A stretch of 64,000 nucleotides of DNA from JAZKBN01 sp040388605. Lineage in GTDB: Bacteria; Bacteroidota; Bacteroidia; Cytophagales; Flexibacteraceae. Below the pieces are notes generated by a model. It was not told the origin of the DNA. It saw nothing but the letters and a program-made list of their open reading frames with translations, and did no database searches. Positions 34,804 through 45,082 of this stretch are shown here, in pieces. How positions within the stretch are numbered: position 1 is the stretch's first letter; every line of letters starts with the position of its first letter. The DNA is taken from assembly GCA_040388605.1 (NCBI GenBank), contig JAZKBN010000031.1, positions 124,001-188,000 on the forward strand, written 5' to 3'. The position numbers and the translations under genes were made by a program.

Positions 34804-37191
34804 TTAGTCTTTTACCAGCTCTGTATAATCTGCCGTAAGCTCGCCTTTGCCGGAGTAAAAAATGCGGAATTCCACCTTTTCCATTGGCAAATCGGAACGA
34901 AAAGGAATGCTGAAATTTTTATATTTACCTCCTTCGGTAAAGCTGCCAGATGTTATGGTTTGCTGACCTGCAATTTTACCCCCTTCATTCGGATGCAAAT
35001 GGGCAACGTCAATTGTCCCCAAGGTATCATTACCGCCGGTTTTATCGGTTTTCAGTCGAAAAATAACATGGTAATTGCCCGGATCTATGTTTATGAAGGG
35101 CCCGAATACGAGGGCATTGGCATTGTGTTCAGTCTCATTATAATCAGGGCTGATTGTGCGGTTGGCAAAGTCTGAGGCTTCACTGTCGTTGGTTTCCATA
35201 AGCCATGAGCTTTCGGCATAAGAAGCAGGTTGGCGTTCGCTTTCAAAACGGTTTTGAAGCAGCTGTATAAACTCTGCAGTTTTCCTTTTGCTGTTGACTG
35301 TTGGTTGGTTATTAGTTAATACCATGTTGGCTTTATAATCTACAACATGGCATTTCCCTTCACGCATTTCTTTCAGGAGCCAAGACGAAAGTTGGGGTAT
35401 GCGCTCAGTTGTTTTGCGGCTGAATTCAAACATCATATAACCGGTGTTATACCGATAGGGAGCAATAACGCTACGGTGCTTAGCTGCAGTGTACGGCATA
35501 ATAAATTCCGACATTTCTATGCGCGAAGTATCCGGCACGTTTTCAGCAAGAGCATCAGCATTCACGCCAAAGGAATGCCATTGCGGAGAAAAATCGCGGT
35601 TATAAAAGGGGTGTGCAATCGGGGGCAAATAACCTTCGATATAGTTAAAGCTAAGTGCTGCAACAGGGAGCATCATTAAAACTGCCGACTTTTCGGTTTT
35701 AAGGTTGCAAAAACCCAATACAGCCCCATAATAAACAGGGAACAGCCAGTAGCCTGAATAATGACCGCCAAAATGAACCATGGTATAATCTGACGAGAAA
35801 AATATAACTACGGCGGAAGGCACGGCCATAATAAAAGCTTTATGCTGCCTGAACGGCAAAAACAGTAAGGGCCCGAAGGTGAGGCTTAAATATATAAACC
35901 TTTCAATATTGAAGACGGCAAACCCTGCACTGAAAACCGGGTTGCTCACAATGCTCAGCAACAGCGTTTTCATGTTATAAGGGCCGGCCTTAAGCATATC
36001 CTGATATCTCAGGGCAAAAAACGGGAAACTTTCTGCCCTGAAATATGGTATCAGGAAATTTACAACCAAAACAAAATATATTGCACTTATAGTTATTATG
36101 GTGATACCTGTTTTTAAATCTTTCCGGGTCCAGATTATAAAAATGCCCATGCAGGCCAATGTTAAAGAAATATCTTCGCGGAGGCCAAGCAACAGGGCGA
36201 ACATTAACCAAAACAACTTTTTTTGGCCTTTTTCGTAAGTATAATACAGCCAAAAGAACAGCATTGGCGCCATACTTAGCTCATAAAAATCGCGGGCGGA
36301 TAAGCGGGTAACAGCAGGGTGAAACAGGAAGGCGATAGCAAAGGCAAGCCCCGCAAGAGCGCTGCCTGTTTTTAAACGAGTAAGCTTAAATAAAGGTACA
36401 GTAGTAAATGCAACAACAATAGATTGGATGACAGATAGTACAACAGGAGAAGGCCAAGCCACTACAAAAGGCGAAAACAGGCAAATTGTTGGTATGAAAT
36501 GCTCGCCAAAAAAATTATTGTACCTGTTCATTTTCCAAGTTGGCCGGCCTGTAGTTCCAAATGAATATAGAACATCCATATAGGTGGCCATATCGCCGGA
36601 AGTATGGGTAAAGAAGCTGTTTATAATGTACCACAGGCAAAACAAAGTGCTGATACCAATTACCGCTAAATAGATTTGCCTTTCGGTGAGCGTTTTTAAA
36701 GCGGCTGTGAGGCGTGCGAGAGGTATATTAAAAAACTCGTGAACAGCGGCATAAATACAAAACAATGAAGCCCCTATAAGTGCAAGACAAAAGAACAGCT
36801 TTATATAGATGTAGTCTGGTATAAGCCTGAAGGTAAGTACCGTAAAAACCGGCAAGGCCAAAATACCTAACCTGTAAGCATTTGCAGACAAATGCCTTAT
36901 TATACCGTATATAATATCCTCGGCCTTATTCTGCCTGTTAATTAAGTAGCCAGAAATAAGGTTCCAAAGCAAAAACAAGCCGACTGCAATACCGCTCAGG
37001 CTTAGCAAATGGTCCTTTATATGGCCGGCAGGCAGGTTCCCAAGTGCAAACCGCGGGTAGTTCACATAAACACTTTGGCGATGGATGCAAAAATAGATTA
37101 GCAAAGCCGGTGCATAGCCAATAAAGAATATCCAAACGGGAGTAAGCAAAGAGGGTCTGCTTAGATTAGTCCGGTTTAAGATTTTAATCAT
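34804..37191 (-). CDS. DUF2079 polytopic membrane protein
   Basis: 795 aa from the ATG at 37191; a longer frame to 37242 exists. About a dozen membrane helices fill the first 500 residues. They resemble the DUF2079 family: HTSGDMATYMDVLYSFGTTG in the first large loop, FFGEHFIPTICLFSPF, LSARDFYELSMAPMLFFWLY and GLREDISLTLACMGIF. The overall plan (long helices, acidic first loop, soluble C-terminal domain) is like GT-C glycosyltransferases that use lipid-linked sugars. The last 170 residues form a beta-rich domain resembling a carbohydrate-binding module. Function is unknown; a membrane glycosyltransferase role is an inference from topology. Monocistronic between convergent and co-directional neighbours. 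Confidence 0.75.
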   Translation of the reverse strand: MIKILNRTNLSRPSLLTPVWIFFIGYAPALLIYFCIHRQSVYVNYPRFALGNLPAGHIKDHLLSLSGIAVGLFLLWNLISGYLINRQNKAEDIIYGIIRHLSANAYRLGILALPVFTVLTFRLIPDYIYIKLFFCLALIGASLFCIYAAVHEFFNIPLARLTAALKTLTERQIYLAVIGISTLFCLWYIINSFFTHTSGDMATYMDVLYSFGTTGRPTWKMNRYNNFFGEHFIPTICLFSPFVVAWPSPVVLSVIQSIVVAFTTVPLFKLTRLKTGSALAGLAFAIAFLFHPAVTRLSARDFYELSMAPMLFFWLYYTYEKGQKKLFWLMFALLLGLREDISLTLACMGIFIIWTRKDLKTGITIITISAIYFVLVVNFLIPYFRAESFPFFALRYQDMLKAGPYNMKTLLLSIVSNPVFSAGFAVFNIERFIYLSLTFGPLLFLPFRQHKAFIMAVPSAVVIFFSSDYTMVHFGGHYSGYWLFPVYYGAVLGFCNLKTEKSAVLMMLPVAALSFNYIEGYLPPIAHPFYNRDFSPQWHSFGVNADALAENVPDTSRIEMSEFIMPYTAAKHRSVIAPYRYNTGYMMFEFSRKTTERIPQLSSWLLKEMREGKCHVVDYKANMVLTNNQPTVNSKRKTAEFIQLLQNRFESERQPASYAESSWLMETNDSEASDFANRTISPDYNETEHNANALVFGPFINIDPGNYHVIFRLKTDKTGGNDTLGTIDVAHLHPNEGGKIAGQQTITSGSFTEGGKYKNFSIPFRSDLPMEKVEFRIFYSGKGELTADYTELVKD

Positions 37192-37455
37192 AAATACATT
37201 ATTGTTTATTAAAGTCCGGAAAATGCGAGCAAAAACCAGCATAAGCCTTAAGCCAAAGACAATAAAACACCACCTCCTTAATCACAAGGGGCTGATTTAC
37301 TGTTAATAAGGCCAAATGTTTATAAAACTGCTGCTACAGGCACGGGAAACCTGCAACACTCAATTATTTGCAATTACAGATACTACCGGTGGCAGGTATT
37401 AATGTAAACCCATATTATAAAAAAGACTATGTTTATGGAACTCTGAAACACAGCC

Positions 37456-39987
37456 TCAATAAGCACTTCCAACCAAAAGTCTAAAGGTTTTTCCCGGAGT
37501 GTACACTGTATAAAGCCCTGCCGGCAATTGCCCGACATGAATAACTGTACCTTCATCGGCTGTGCCTGACCATACTGCCTGGCCAAGCATATTGCTGATA
37601 CATATTGCCTGCCTGCCCTTAATACCTTCAATTCGGAAAGAAGCAAGTGCAGGGTTGGGTACAAGCTGCGTTACCGAATGTAAGCCTGCGGAAGCCGCCC
37701 CCGGTTCAAATTCATCAGACATGGGCGATGTGCAGCCAAAAACATCGGTATAATTAACAGTATATGGGAAAGATGCGCCGGGAAGAACCGGTATTTTATT
37801 GGTATTGAAACCGGGTAACGCTCCGTTGGCATTATACCATGTATAGCTTACACCGCCCGGTGTTGCATACAAGGTATCGTTTTGGCCGGTTATTGAAGGT
37901 TTGGCAGGGCTGTGCACAGTTACCGTAAATTCAGCAGAAGGCGGGCCCATGCATTCATTGCTGAGGGTGTTCACATAATAAGTACCTGCTTCGGTTACTT
38001 TTAAGCTTTGGGTGGTGGCACCTGTGCTCCAGAAATTACCGGAGGGCTTGTCCGACGTTAGTATTACGCTGTCGCCGTGGCAAAAAACAAGGGGCCCCGA
38101 TGCAGTTACCTGCGGAGCCGGGGGAAGCTCGGTAACGGTAACGGTTATAAAAACGCTGTCGCTTTGGCAGGCGCCTAAATTGTAATAGGTATAATACACG
38201 CCCGGGTCTTTAACGGTAATGCTGCCGTTTGGCGCTGCGCTTCCGTTCCACCATGTTCCGGTTGGGTTGGTTGTTGAAAGTATTACGCTGTCGCCGCGAC
38301 AAAAGTGAATCGGGCCCGATGCAATGGCAACCGGTGCAACCGGGCGAGGGAAAAGAATGTGCAGTGTATCTGAAGGCAGCGAGAGGCAACCGGCAGCTGA
38401 AACCTGCAGGCTGACATATTCCCCTGAGTTAACAGAAATGGTTTGCGTTGTTTCGCCGTTGCTCCAAAGATAGCCTTCGGCAGGTGCTGTACTTAAAACT
38501 GCCTTGCAGGGCTGCCCTACGGAAACAACGTTAATAAAGGGCCTTGCCGGCCTCGGCAAAAAAGAAACACCAACAGGCTCAGATGCGGCTGAGGTACAGC
38601 CGCCGGAAATAAACCTTACTGTATAAAACCCGATTTGAGTAACCGATATTCTTTGCGTGGTCGCGCCGTTGCTCCAAAGCCATGCATCGGCATTGCCTGT
38701 GGTAAGCGTGGCTGTCGAACCTTCGCAGAGGTTGGTATTGCCTACCTGCCTCACTACAGGCTGTGGCAGCGCAGGTAAAATATTTACTTCTACAATATTG
38801 CTTATTGCCGAAGTGCAGCCGAGGTAAACATATCTCAGGCTGTAAAACCCTGTGTTGCTAACGGTCAGGCTTGACCTGGTTTCACCGTTACTCCATAAAT
38901 ATCCGTAAGAAGATGGCCCTGATGGTCCCTCGCCGACTCCGGGCACATAAAGAGTTACAGTTCCGCCGGCACAAACTTCAGTAGTATCCAGGGCATCTAT
39001 TTGCGGCGCCGGAATGCTGTTAATATTAACATACACAGTATCGCTTACTGCGCTTGTGCAGCCGGCAATTACAGTTCTTACCGTGAATTTGCCTGAATCT
39101 GATACGGTAATAGTTGGCGATGCTGAACCGTTGCTCCACAAATAAGCATCGGCCGGGCCCGCGCTGAAAGTAATATTACCGCCAACACAAATCAGCCGCC
39201 TGCCGGCCGGCGATATTACCGGGGCTGCAGGAACAGGGTTAACCGAAATTGTTACCCCCTCTGAGGCTGCAGATGTGCAGGAACCCGAAACCACCCGCAC
39301 CGTATAAACACCTGCATCACTTACGCTTATACTGCTTTCGGTTGAGCCGTTGCTCCAGATATTACCGGAAAGCGAAGAAGATATGAGCGCAACAGATCCG
39401 CTGCCGCAAATAACGGAAGGGCCTGCAAGGCTGATTACCGGTGTTTCAACCCTTGCAAAAGTAAGGGGAATGGTTTGGCTCAGCGCCGAGGTGCAGGCCC
39501 CTGAAACAACCTGTACCCAAAAGCTCCCCGATTCTGTTACGGTAATTCTTTGACCACGCTCCCCGTTGCTCCAAACATTACCTGCTGCAGAAGAAGATTC
39601 AAGAATAAGAGGTACGCCGGTGCATAAATCTCCGCCGCTTACCACGGTAATAAAAGGTGTGGCCGGGGCAGTGCTTATTGTAACCACAACCGGCAGGCTG
39701 GGTGCCGACGTGCAGGTATCGGTAATGGTTTGTACGGTGAATACGCCCGAAGTATCGGTGGTAATGCTTTGGCTTGTGGCCCCGTTGCTCCAAAGGTTAT
39801 TTGCCGCAGCAGATGAGCTGAGGGTAACAGTGCCCGCGCCGCAAATACTGACAGGTCCGCCTGCGCTGATTACCGGGGGCGGGCAAACAGCAGCCGGCAG
39901 CACCGCCTGTCCGAAAACGGCAGGACTAAAGCAATACAGGCAAATAACAAGGGAAGTAAATTTGAATTTGCGTAAGAATGTACTCAT
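37456..39987 (-). CDS. T9SS-exported Ig-like repeat surface protein
   Basis: 843 aa with a signal peptide (SLVICLYCFSPAVFGQ). Nine modules of about 80 residues each show a core like LWSNGATTQSITV followed by GxYTVRxxSGxCTSAxS; a degenerate tenth follows (TWYNANGALPGF). These are Ig/PKD-like beta sandwiches common in Bacteroidota surface proteins. The C-terminal 75 residues are a type A T9SS sorting domain: VPNPALASFRIEG, ISNMLGQAVWSG, LPAGLYTVYT. The protein should cross the outer membrane through the type IX system and be anchored at the surface. The same module builds the 2119-aa protein encoded 8.5 kb away on the other strand. Role: probably adhesion or extracellular matrix; no catalytic domain is seen. 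Confidence 0.88.
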   Translation of the reverse strand: MSTFLRKFKFTSLVICLYCFSPAVFGQAVLPAAVCPPPVISAGGPVSICGAGTVTLSSSAAANNLWSNGATSQSITTDTSGVFTVQTITDTCTSAPSLPVVVTISTAPATPFITVVSGGDLCTGVPLILESSSAAGNVWSNGERGQRITVTESGSFWVQVVSGACTSALSQTIPLTFARVETPVISLAGPSVICGSGSVALISSSLSGNIWSNGSTESSISVSDAGVYTVRVVSGSCTSAASEGVTISVNPVPAAPVISPAGRRLICVGGNITFSAGPADAYLWSNGSASPTITVSDSGKFTVRTVIAGCTSAVSDTVYVNINSIPAPQIDALDTTEVCAGGTVTLYVPGVGEGPSGPSSYGYLWSNGETRSSLTVSNTGFYSLRYVYLGCTSAISNIVEVNILPALPQPVVRQVGNTNLCEGSTATLTTGNADAWLWSNGATTQRISVTQIGFYTVRFISGGCTSAASEPVGVSFLPRPARPFINVVSVGQPCKAVLSTAPAEGYLWSNGETTQTISVNSGEYVSLQVSAAGCLSLPSDTLHILFPRPVAPVAIASGPIHFCRGDSVILSTTNPTGTWWNGSAAPNGSITVKDPGVYYTYYNLGACQSDSVFITVTVTELPPAPQVTASGPLVFCHGDSVILTSDKPSGNFWSTGATTQSLKVTEAGTYYVNTLSNECMGPPSAEFTVTVHSPAKPSITGQNDTLYATPGGVSYTWYNANGALPGFNTNKIPVLPGASFPYTVNYTDVFGCTSPMSDEFEPGAASAGLHSVTQLVPNPALASFRIEGIKGRQAICISNMLGQAVWSGTADEGTVIHVGQLPAGLYTVYTPGKTFRLLVGSAY

Positions 39988-40318
39988 GAGCTGTTTTTTG
40001 CAGGTATTTTAATAATTGCTTCCCGGTCTTCGGCAGGATGCACAGAACGGCAATTTACCTTTAAGTAAATTGAACCTGTTAAATTCTTTAAAAATGAAGG
40101 GAAAACCAAATTTATCAAACCGGAAATGTATAATGGCAGTATTTTATTATACATATTGTATTTAAATATTTAATTACGCGAATTTGTTTTGTTTTATACT
40201 TAAACCCTCTTACATTTTCAGCATTATTTCTGATTTGTTTTTCAACCGGCCCATATTTCTGAGCTTAAATTTTTAATACCCCGACATCATGGCGGCTGCA
40301 CCCCGCCAATAACACATT
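39988..40318. other. Divergent intergenic region between two surface-protein genes
   Basis: 331 bp, AT-rich, separating the minus-strand Ig-repeat gene and the plus-strand DUF3494 gene. It must hold both promoters. TACATTTT near 40211 is one base from the -7 consensus, but no exact match was found. Confidence 0.4.
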
Positions 40319-43300
40319 ATGAAACAAATACTTACCCGCACATTTGCATTGTGCAGGCTCTTGCCTGCCCTTTTAATTATTATATTATGCTGCATGCATG
40401 CGCAGGCGCAAACGCTTGGCAAAGCCGGTAAGTATGCGGTACTGGCCGGTGCCAACATTTTGGCCGACTCAAATACCCGCTTTGAAGAGAATATTATACA
40501 CCGGGTAACTACAATAGGAAAGTACGCAAGCGCAGGTTCTGTAACCGGAATCTCGATACCCGGTAACAAAGTAACCGATGAAGATTCTTTAAGCCTGGCC
40601 TTTACCGCCGTAGGCACATTCAGAACATGGGTTAGCACCCAAACGGCTCATGTGGTTTATTACCCAAGCATATCGGTTCATGAAATCAGTTTTTTAACGC
40701 TTGTACCGGGTTTAAATACCTTTGCCGACCCGCCAGGCGGCGGTGAAATTGAAAAATCGGCGCCTCCCTCGTTTGTGCCAACCAACCTCAGCGATACCTT
40801 AAAGTTCGGCGGATCTGCAACAGATGTTTATATCATTAAGATAACCGGCGATTTTAAGGTATTTAAAAACGCTTTTATAAAACTCGGTAATGTAAAGCCC
40901 GAAAACATTTACTGGGTGGTAAGCCGCGATGTAACAATTACCGACAGCGCGGTATTCTCAGGCAACGTGGTTGCAACCAGGAATATTCATGGTGGTAAGC
41001 TAAGGGCCGGGCAGGTATCTTTACTGGCCGATTACAATATTAATTTTAACCCCAACCACTTCGGCCGGGAGATTTACTTTTCAAAAGACAGCATGTCGGC
41101 GTACAGGACTATGAGCCATGCGCTGCCCCAATGGGGGCATCTGAAAAGGTATGCTTTGCTGGCAGCCGACAGTATTAAATCTGTTGACACCCTTGATTTT
41201 TACGGGCGAACTGCAGCATATGCCTGCAGCGGCAAATTGTACCCGCATGATTCTGTAACTGATTACAGCGAAGCCATAGCTGTTAATGCGCAGGCCCAAT
41301 TCGACAGGCTGGCACCCTATGATGCTGCCCTGCCCGATGATTACAACCCGGCATTAACCGATTCAACAGTACTTAACAACCAAACCATAAACCCCGGCTA
41401 CACTTACCTGGGCAAAAACGTGGTGCTTGGCGGCAACCTTACTTTCTCGGGAAGTAACTCATCAACGTATGTTATAGAAGTAGGGAATTTGCTGCAGGCC
41501 AAGGAGAACCTGCACCTGATTCGCGAGCCTGATAACTATAATCAAATAGAATGGCGCATACGCGGCAAGGCAATAATCAGGGGCACCATAAGCGGTGTAA
41601 TTACCTGCTCCGATGTAATTGAAACAGGCTTCAACTCCGGCAATGTGGCGCTTTATGCAGCTAGCAAAATTAAGACATTTGGCCTTATGCGGGCGGTGTC
41701 GCCCAAAATTATGAGCGTGGAAGGGGTGCTGCCAAACGTGCCGACAGCAGACTCCTTACCGGCTGTATGTCAAAACCTGGCCGTCAATGGGGAATTTGAT
41801 ATGGGCGGAGGCTGCTATCCTACCAATTTGTGGTCAAAGGTTTCTGAAAATATGATTTGTCGTGCCAGGCCAATTACAGCGCATTTACCGGATAATGGTA
41901 TAATGCCATATTGCCTCACAAACAGGGCATGGGATATTTCTGAAACAAGATGGTCGGGCAGGGGATATAGAAACAGGGGGAAATTTATGGCCATTAACGG
42001 TGCTGATACTTCTCTGGCCGGTGATGTGTGGTACCAGGACTCTATTCCATTGGTTCACAACAAAAAATATGTATTCAGCAGCAGGGTTATGAACCTGCTC
42101 CAGGATTCAGGCGTAGGTAGGCCCGGATTTGCTTTATACATAAACGACACCTTATTGATTGCAAATAACCAAATAAAAGGCGGACCCAAAGCAAAAAATG
42201 CGGGCGATACAAATGCGCATGGTGCATGGTACGAATTAGGCCGGGTTTGGAATTCGCGCGGTAACGACTACGCGAATATAAAAATTAGGATGGAGAACGT
42301 AAGAAATCGTATAGGCTGTGACGGGGCTCTTGACCATATTAAATTCGGAATCAGGAAAGATACCGACAGCCTGGTTAAAGTATGTACTGCAAGGGCAATG
42401 TGTGCGCCTGATGCCGATGAACCGGCTTGGTCGCAACCCCAATACCTTGACAGCTTAGACCGAAACGGGAGGAAAATTAAATGGCTGGGTTCACATGTAT
42501 TACTTGATACATCAGACAGCACATACAGGTTTATACCGCCTTCACATTCAGGCACCTATACCGTTTATACCGAGTTTGATACGCTGCAAAACTGCCATGA
42601 CCCTGTTGCGGTAAATATTCGCATGAATAATTCTTGCCAGGCCCCGCCGGAAGATGCCATACTCCTGCATCGCTATTACCCCCGCAACTATGACCCTGCA
42701 GCAAATACCGGCGGCTATTTTATACCCGTACAGGTAACCACCGATGACGGCGTTTATCATTATGATGATAACCCGAATATGTTCTCGAACTTTGTTTTTA
42801 CCAATTATTACGGCTCCGATTCATTGGATGAACGCTGGTTCCTGAACGGTACACACAGCTACTTTCAGATTCCTAAGGAAAGCTGGGGAACTGCCGATAC
42901 TATATACCTGGTACCCGGCAAGTACTATTTGCGGGCCAACGAACCCCTGCGATTGGGTGCGGCAAGAATGAGCTCGGGCTGCAGCCCTACATCCATTTGC
43001 TACAATACGCCAAAAAATTACAAGTTTATGGCCGGTGTTGAAATGTACTTCCAATCGCGCAATGATATTTGCGCCGAGGGAGCTTTTGATTCAACGGGAT
43101 TGGCAGGCATCATACTTGAGCAAGGCTATTCGCTTACCATTGACCCAATGTGCAAGTTTACATCGGCCACTTCAGACGGGTATTGGGGCGGCATTGTGAT
43201 TGAAGACAACGGCTACCCGAGCACCGATACCAAGATAAGGCTCATGGGTGATTCAACACCCGACGGAGGTTATTCAGGAGCTCCATGGAACATTACTTTT

Positions 43301-45040
43301 GAAAACAGCGCCTTCGGCATTGGCGGCATGGGCGATCCTCAGGGTTATGTTAGTGCACGCTATACCGATTTTACAGGCTGCAAGCGCGGAATTAATACCT
43401 ATGGCGGCCCGCCTTTTATACTGCCAAGCAATTTCTACCCCAACCATGTTTACAAATGCACTTTCGACGGAAGCTATTGGTTCCCGGGTCGTGAGCAAAC
43501 GCGCTCTGATTATTTCCTGGGCGTTACAGGCGGTACCTACCGTGTAAACCGGGTTGAATGCCTGGCATCTACCGAGGCAATTACGGTACATGCAGCAAAT
43601 CTTAATATTTCAAACAGCTCCATATCAGGTACAGCAGGTATAAAATACAACGGTTTCCCTGCGGGCAGCTATAGCCTGCTGCTGTTAAATAACAGCATAA
43701 CCGGTACGCCCGGTGTTGATTTTAACGGTATAGGCAGCATAGTAAGCAAAAACAATATTTACACCACGCTCTCGCCAAGCAGTGCCCTGTATATAACCGA
43801 TACATCATCTTTATTAAGCGTAAACGACAGCATTGGCACCATTATAACCATGGGGCATTACCTGCCGACTGCTACAGGCATAAATATGTATATGGGCAGC
43901 AACGCCTTTATTGACGGACTGCATGCAAATGTTAACGGCACGGCAGTACGTTTGGGCTGCCACACTGCAACCATTGTAAACAGCGTGCTTACCGCCAATA
44001 AGACCTGCCTTGATCTTACAAAGATTATTCCTTATGCTGCACTGCCGCAATGGACAGCCAATGTGAAGAACAACGTGTTTAACATCAGCGCCGAATCTGA
44101 AACCTATCCTAATTTCCTTGAAGGAAAGGGTATAGATGTGTTCAACTACAATATTGTTAGCCCTGTCGAAAAACTGAAGCTGAACCTGAACTGTAATTTC
44201 TTCAACAAGATAGGCAGCACGCCATCAGGCAAAACCGCGAAATGGTACGGTGTTTATATCGCCGGGCTCGGTACCGGATTGGAAGAGATTGGGGGAGATG
44301 GCGGAGCAGGTCATGAAAAACCCGGGGGCAATGTCTGGCCGGTTAACTCATCCATTGACAGGAGCAGCTATACAGGAAGTGATATTGAAGCGGACTGGAG
44401 CAGCCCTTCTTCTGACTGGTATTCATTCTATAGTCCAAGTCTTGGGCATGAAGTAGATTATAATAAGTACAAAAATGAGTTTGTTGGAAATGTTAGCCCT
44501 TCAACCTCATCTGGTGATTACTTTGATATTCGCACTTCGACTCATACCTGCGGCACTCTTTACAACATCATGCAAGCCTGCTCAACCTATGCCAACGTAG
44601 TAGGCTACACAAGCTTTGGAACATGTGTGAGCAACTTCAGCTCAGTACAGAGATCTGTAAGCGGTGCAACCTTTGATACCATTTGCACCATTATACAAGA
44701 CCCGCATCCTTATTTTCCGACACGTATGGCTGCACCTTCTGACATCTTGGCAGAAAACATAACCGGTTTAGAAAAAAGTAAATACTCATTAGGAGAATGT
44801 GTGCCAAACCCGGCGATAAATGAAACAACTATTGCGTATAAATTGCACAAGGAAAATATTGAAGTAGTTGCCGAAGTGAGTGAAATTGCATCAGGCAGGA
44901 AACTATTTGAAGTCAAAACTCTAAATGGGACGGGCTACATAATTTTGCAAACATCAACGCTTATGCCTGGTTTTTACAATGTTAAGCTACGAGTTGACGG
45001 AATTGAAACCGCGAATCGTAAGTTAGTAATTATTAAATAA
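40319..45040 (+). CDS. Large T9SS surface protein with two DUF3494 (ice-binding-like) domains and beta-helix
   Basis: 1573 aa with a signal peptide (LLPALLIIILCCMHAQAQ). A first DUF3494-like domain starts at LGKAGKYAVLAGANILAD (residue 33) and includes VYIIKITGDFKVFKNAFIKL and ENIYWVVSRDVTITDSAVFS. A second, more diverged copy runs from about 275 to 475 (LKRYALLAADSIKSVDTLDF to KIKTFGLMRAVSP). The middle (about 480-800) contains lectin-like beta sandwiches; residues about 900-1400 show short Ile/Val/Asn-rich strands of a right-handed beta-helix. The end is a T9SS sorting domain (CVPNPAINETTIAYKL, LMPGFYNVKL). DUF3494 proteins bind ice or act as adhesins. Ice binding is a family-level inference and may not hold here. 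Confidence 0.78.
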   Translation: MKQILTRTFALCRLLPALLIIILCCMHAQAQTLGKAGKYAVLAGANILADSNTRFEENIIHRVTTIGKYASAGSVTGISIPGNKVTDEDSLSLAFTAVGTFRTWVSTQTAHVVYYPSISVHEISFLTLVPGLNTFADPPGGGEIEKSAPPSFVPTNLSDTLKFGGSATDVYIIKITGDFKVFKNAFIKLGNVKPENIYWVVSRDVTITDSAVFSGNVVATRNIHGGKLRAGQVSLLADYNINFNPNHFGREIYFSKDSMSAYRTMSHALPQWGHLKRYALLAADSIKSVDTLDFYGRTAAYACSGKLYPHDSVTDYSEAIAVNAQAQFDRLAPYDAALPDDYNPALTDSTVLNNQTINPGYTYLGKNVVLGGNLTFSGSNSSTYVIEVGNLLQAKENLHLIREPDNYNQIEWRIRGKAIIRGTISGVITCSDVIETGFNSGNVALYAASKIKTFGLMRAVSPKIMSVEGVLPNVPTADSLPAVCQNLAVNGEFDMGGGCYPTNLWSKVSENMICRARPITAHLPDNGIMPYCLTNRAWDISETRWSGRGYRNRGKFMAINGADTSLAGDVWYQDSIPLVHNKKYVFSSRVMNLLQDSGVGRPGFALYINDTLLIANNQIKGGPKAKNAGDTNAHGAWYELGRVWNSRGNDYANIKIRMENVRNRIGCDGALDHIKFGIRKDTDSLVKVCTARAMCAPDADEPAWSQPQYLDSLDRNGRKIKWLGSHVLLDTSDSTYRFIPPSHSGTYTVYTEFDTLQNCHDPVAVNIRMNNSCQAPPEDAILLHRYYPRNYDPAANTGGYFIPVQVTTDDGVYHYDDNPNMFSNFVFTNYYGSDSLDERWFLNGTHSYFQIPKESWGTADTIYLVPGKYYLRANEPLRLGAARMSSGCSPTSICYNTPKNYKFMAGVEMYFQSRNDICAEGAFDSTGLAGIILEQGYSLTIDPMCKFTSATSDGYWGGIVIEDNGYPSTDTKIRLMGDSTPDGGYSGAPWNITFENSAFGIGGMGDPQGYVSARYTDFTGCKRGINTYGGPPFILPSNFYPNHVYKCTFDGSYWFPGREQTRSDYFLGVTGGTYRVNRVECLASTEAITVHAANLNISNSSISGTAGIKYNGFPAGSYSLLLLNNSITGTPGVDFNGIGSIVSKNNIYTTLSPSSALYITDTSSLLSVNDSIGTIITMGHYLPTATGINMYMGSNAFIDGLHANVNGTAVRLGCHTATIVNSVLTANKTCLDLTKIIPYAALPQWTANVKNNVFNISAESETYPNFLEGKGIDVFNYNIVSPVEKLKLNLNCNFFNKIGSTPSGKTAKWYGVYIAGLGTGLEEIGGDGGAGHEKPGGNVWPVNSSIDRSSYTGSDIEADWSSPSSDWYSFYSPSLGHEVDYNKYKNEFVGNVSPSTSSGDYFDIRTSTHTCGTLYNIMQACSTYANVVGYTSFGTCVSNFSSVQRSVSGATFDTICTIIQDPHPYFPTRMAAPSDILAENITGLEKSKYSLGECVPNPAINETTIAYKLHKENIEVVAEVSEIASGRKLFEVKTLNGTGYIILQTSTLMPGFYNVKLRVDGIETANRKLVIIK

Positions 45041-45047
45041 CTTAATT

Positions 45048-45072
45048 AGTCGGGTAGTTTAACTACCCGACT
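45048..45072. terminator. Palindromic hairpin between surface-protein genes
   Basis: An 11-bp perfect stem (AGTCGGGTAGT at 45048-45058 and its complement at 45062-45072) with a 3-nt loop, followed by TTACTTCTTT. It begins 8 bp after one stop and ends 10 bp before the next ATG, so it may be a terminator or a translational control hairpin. Confidence 0.55.
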
Positions 45073-45082
45073 TTACTTCTTT

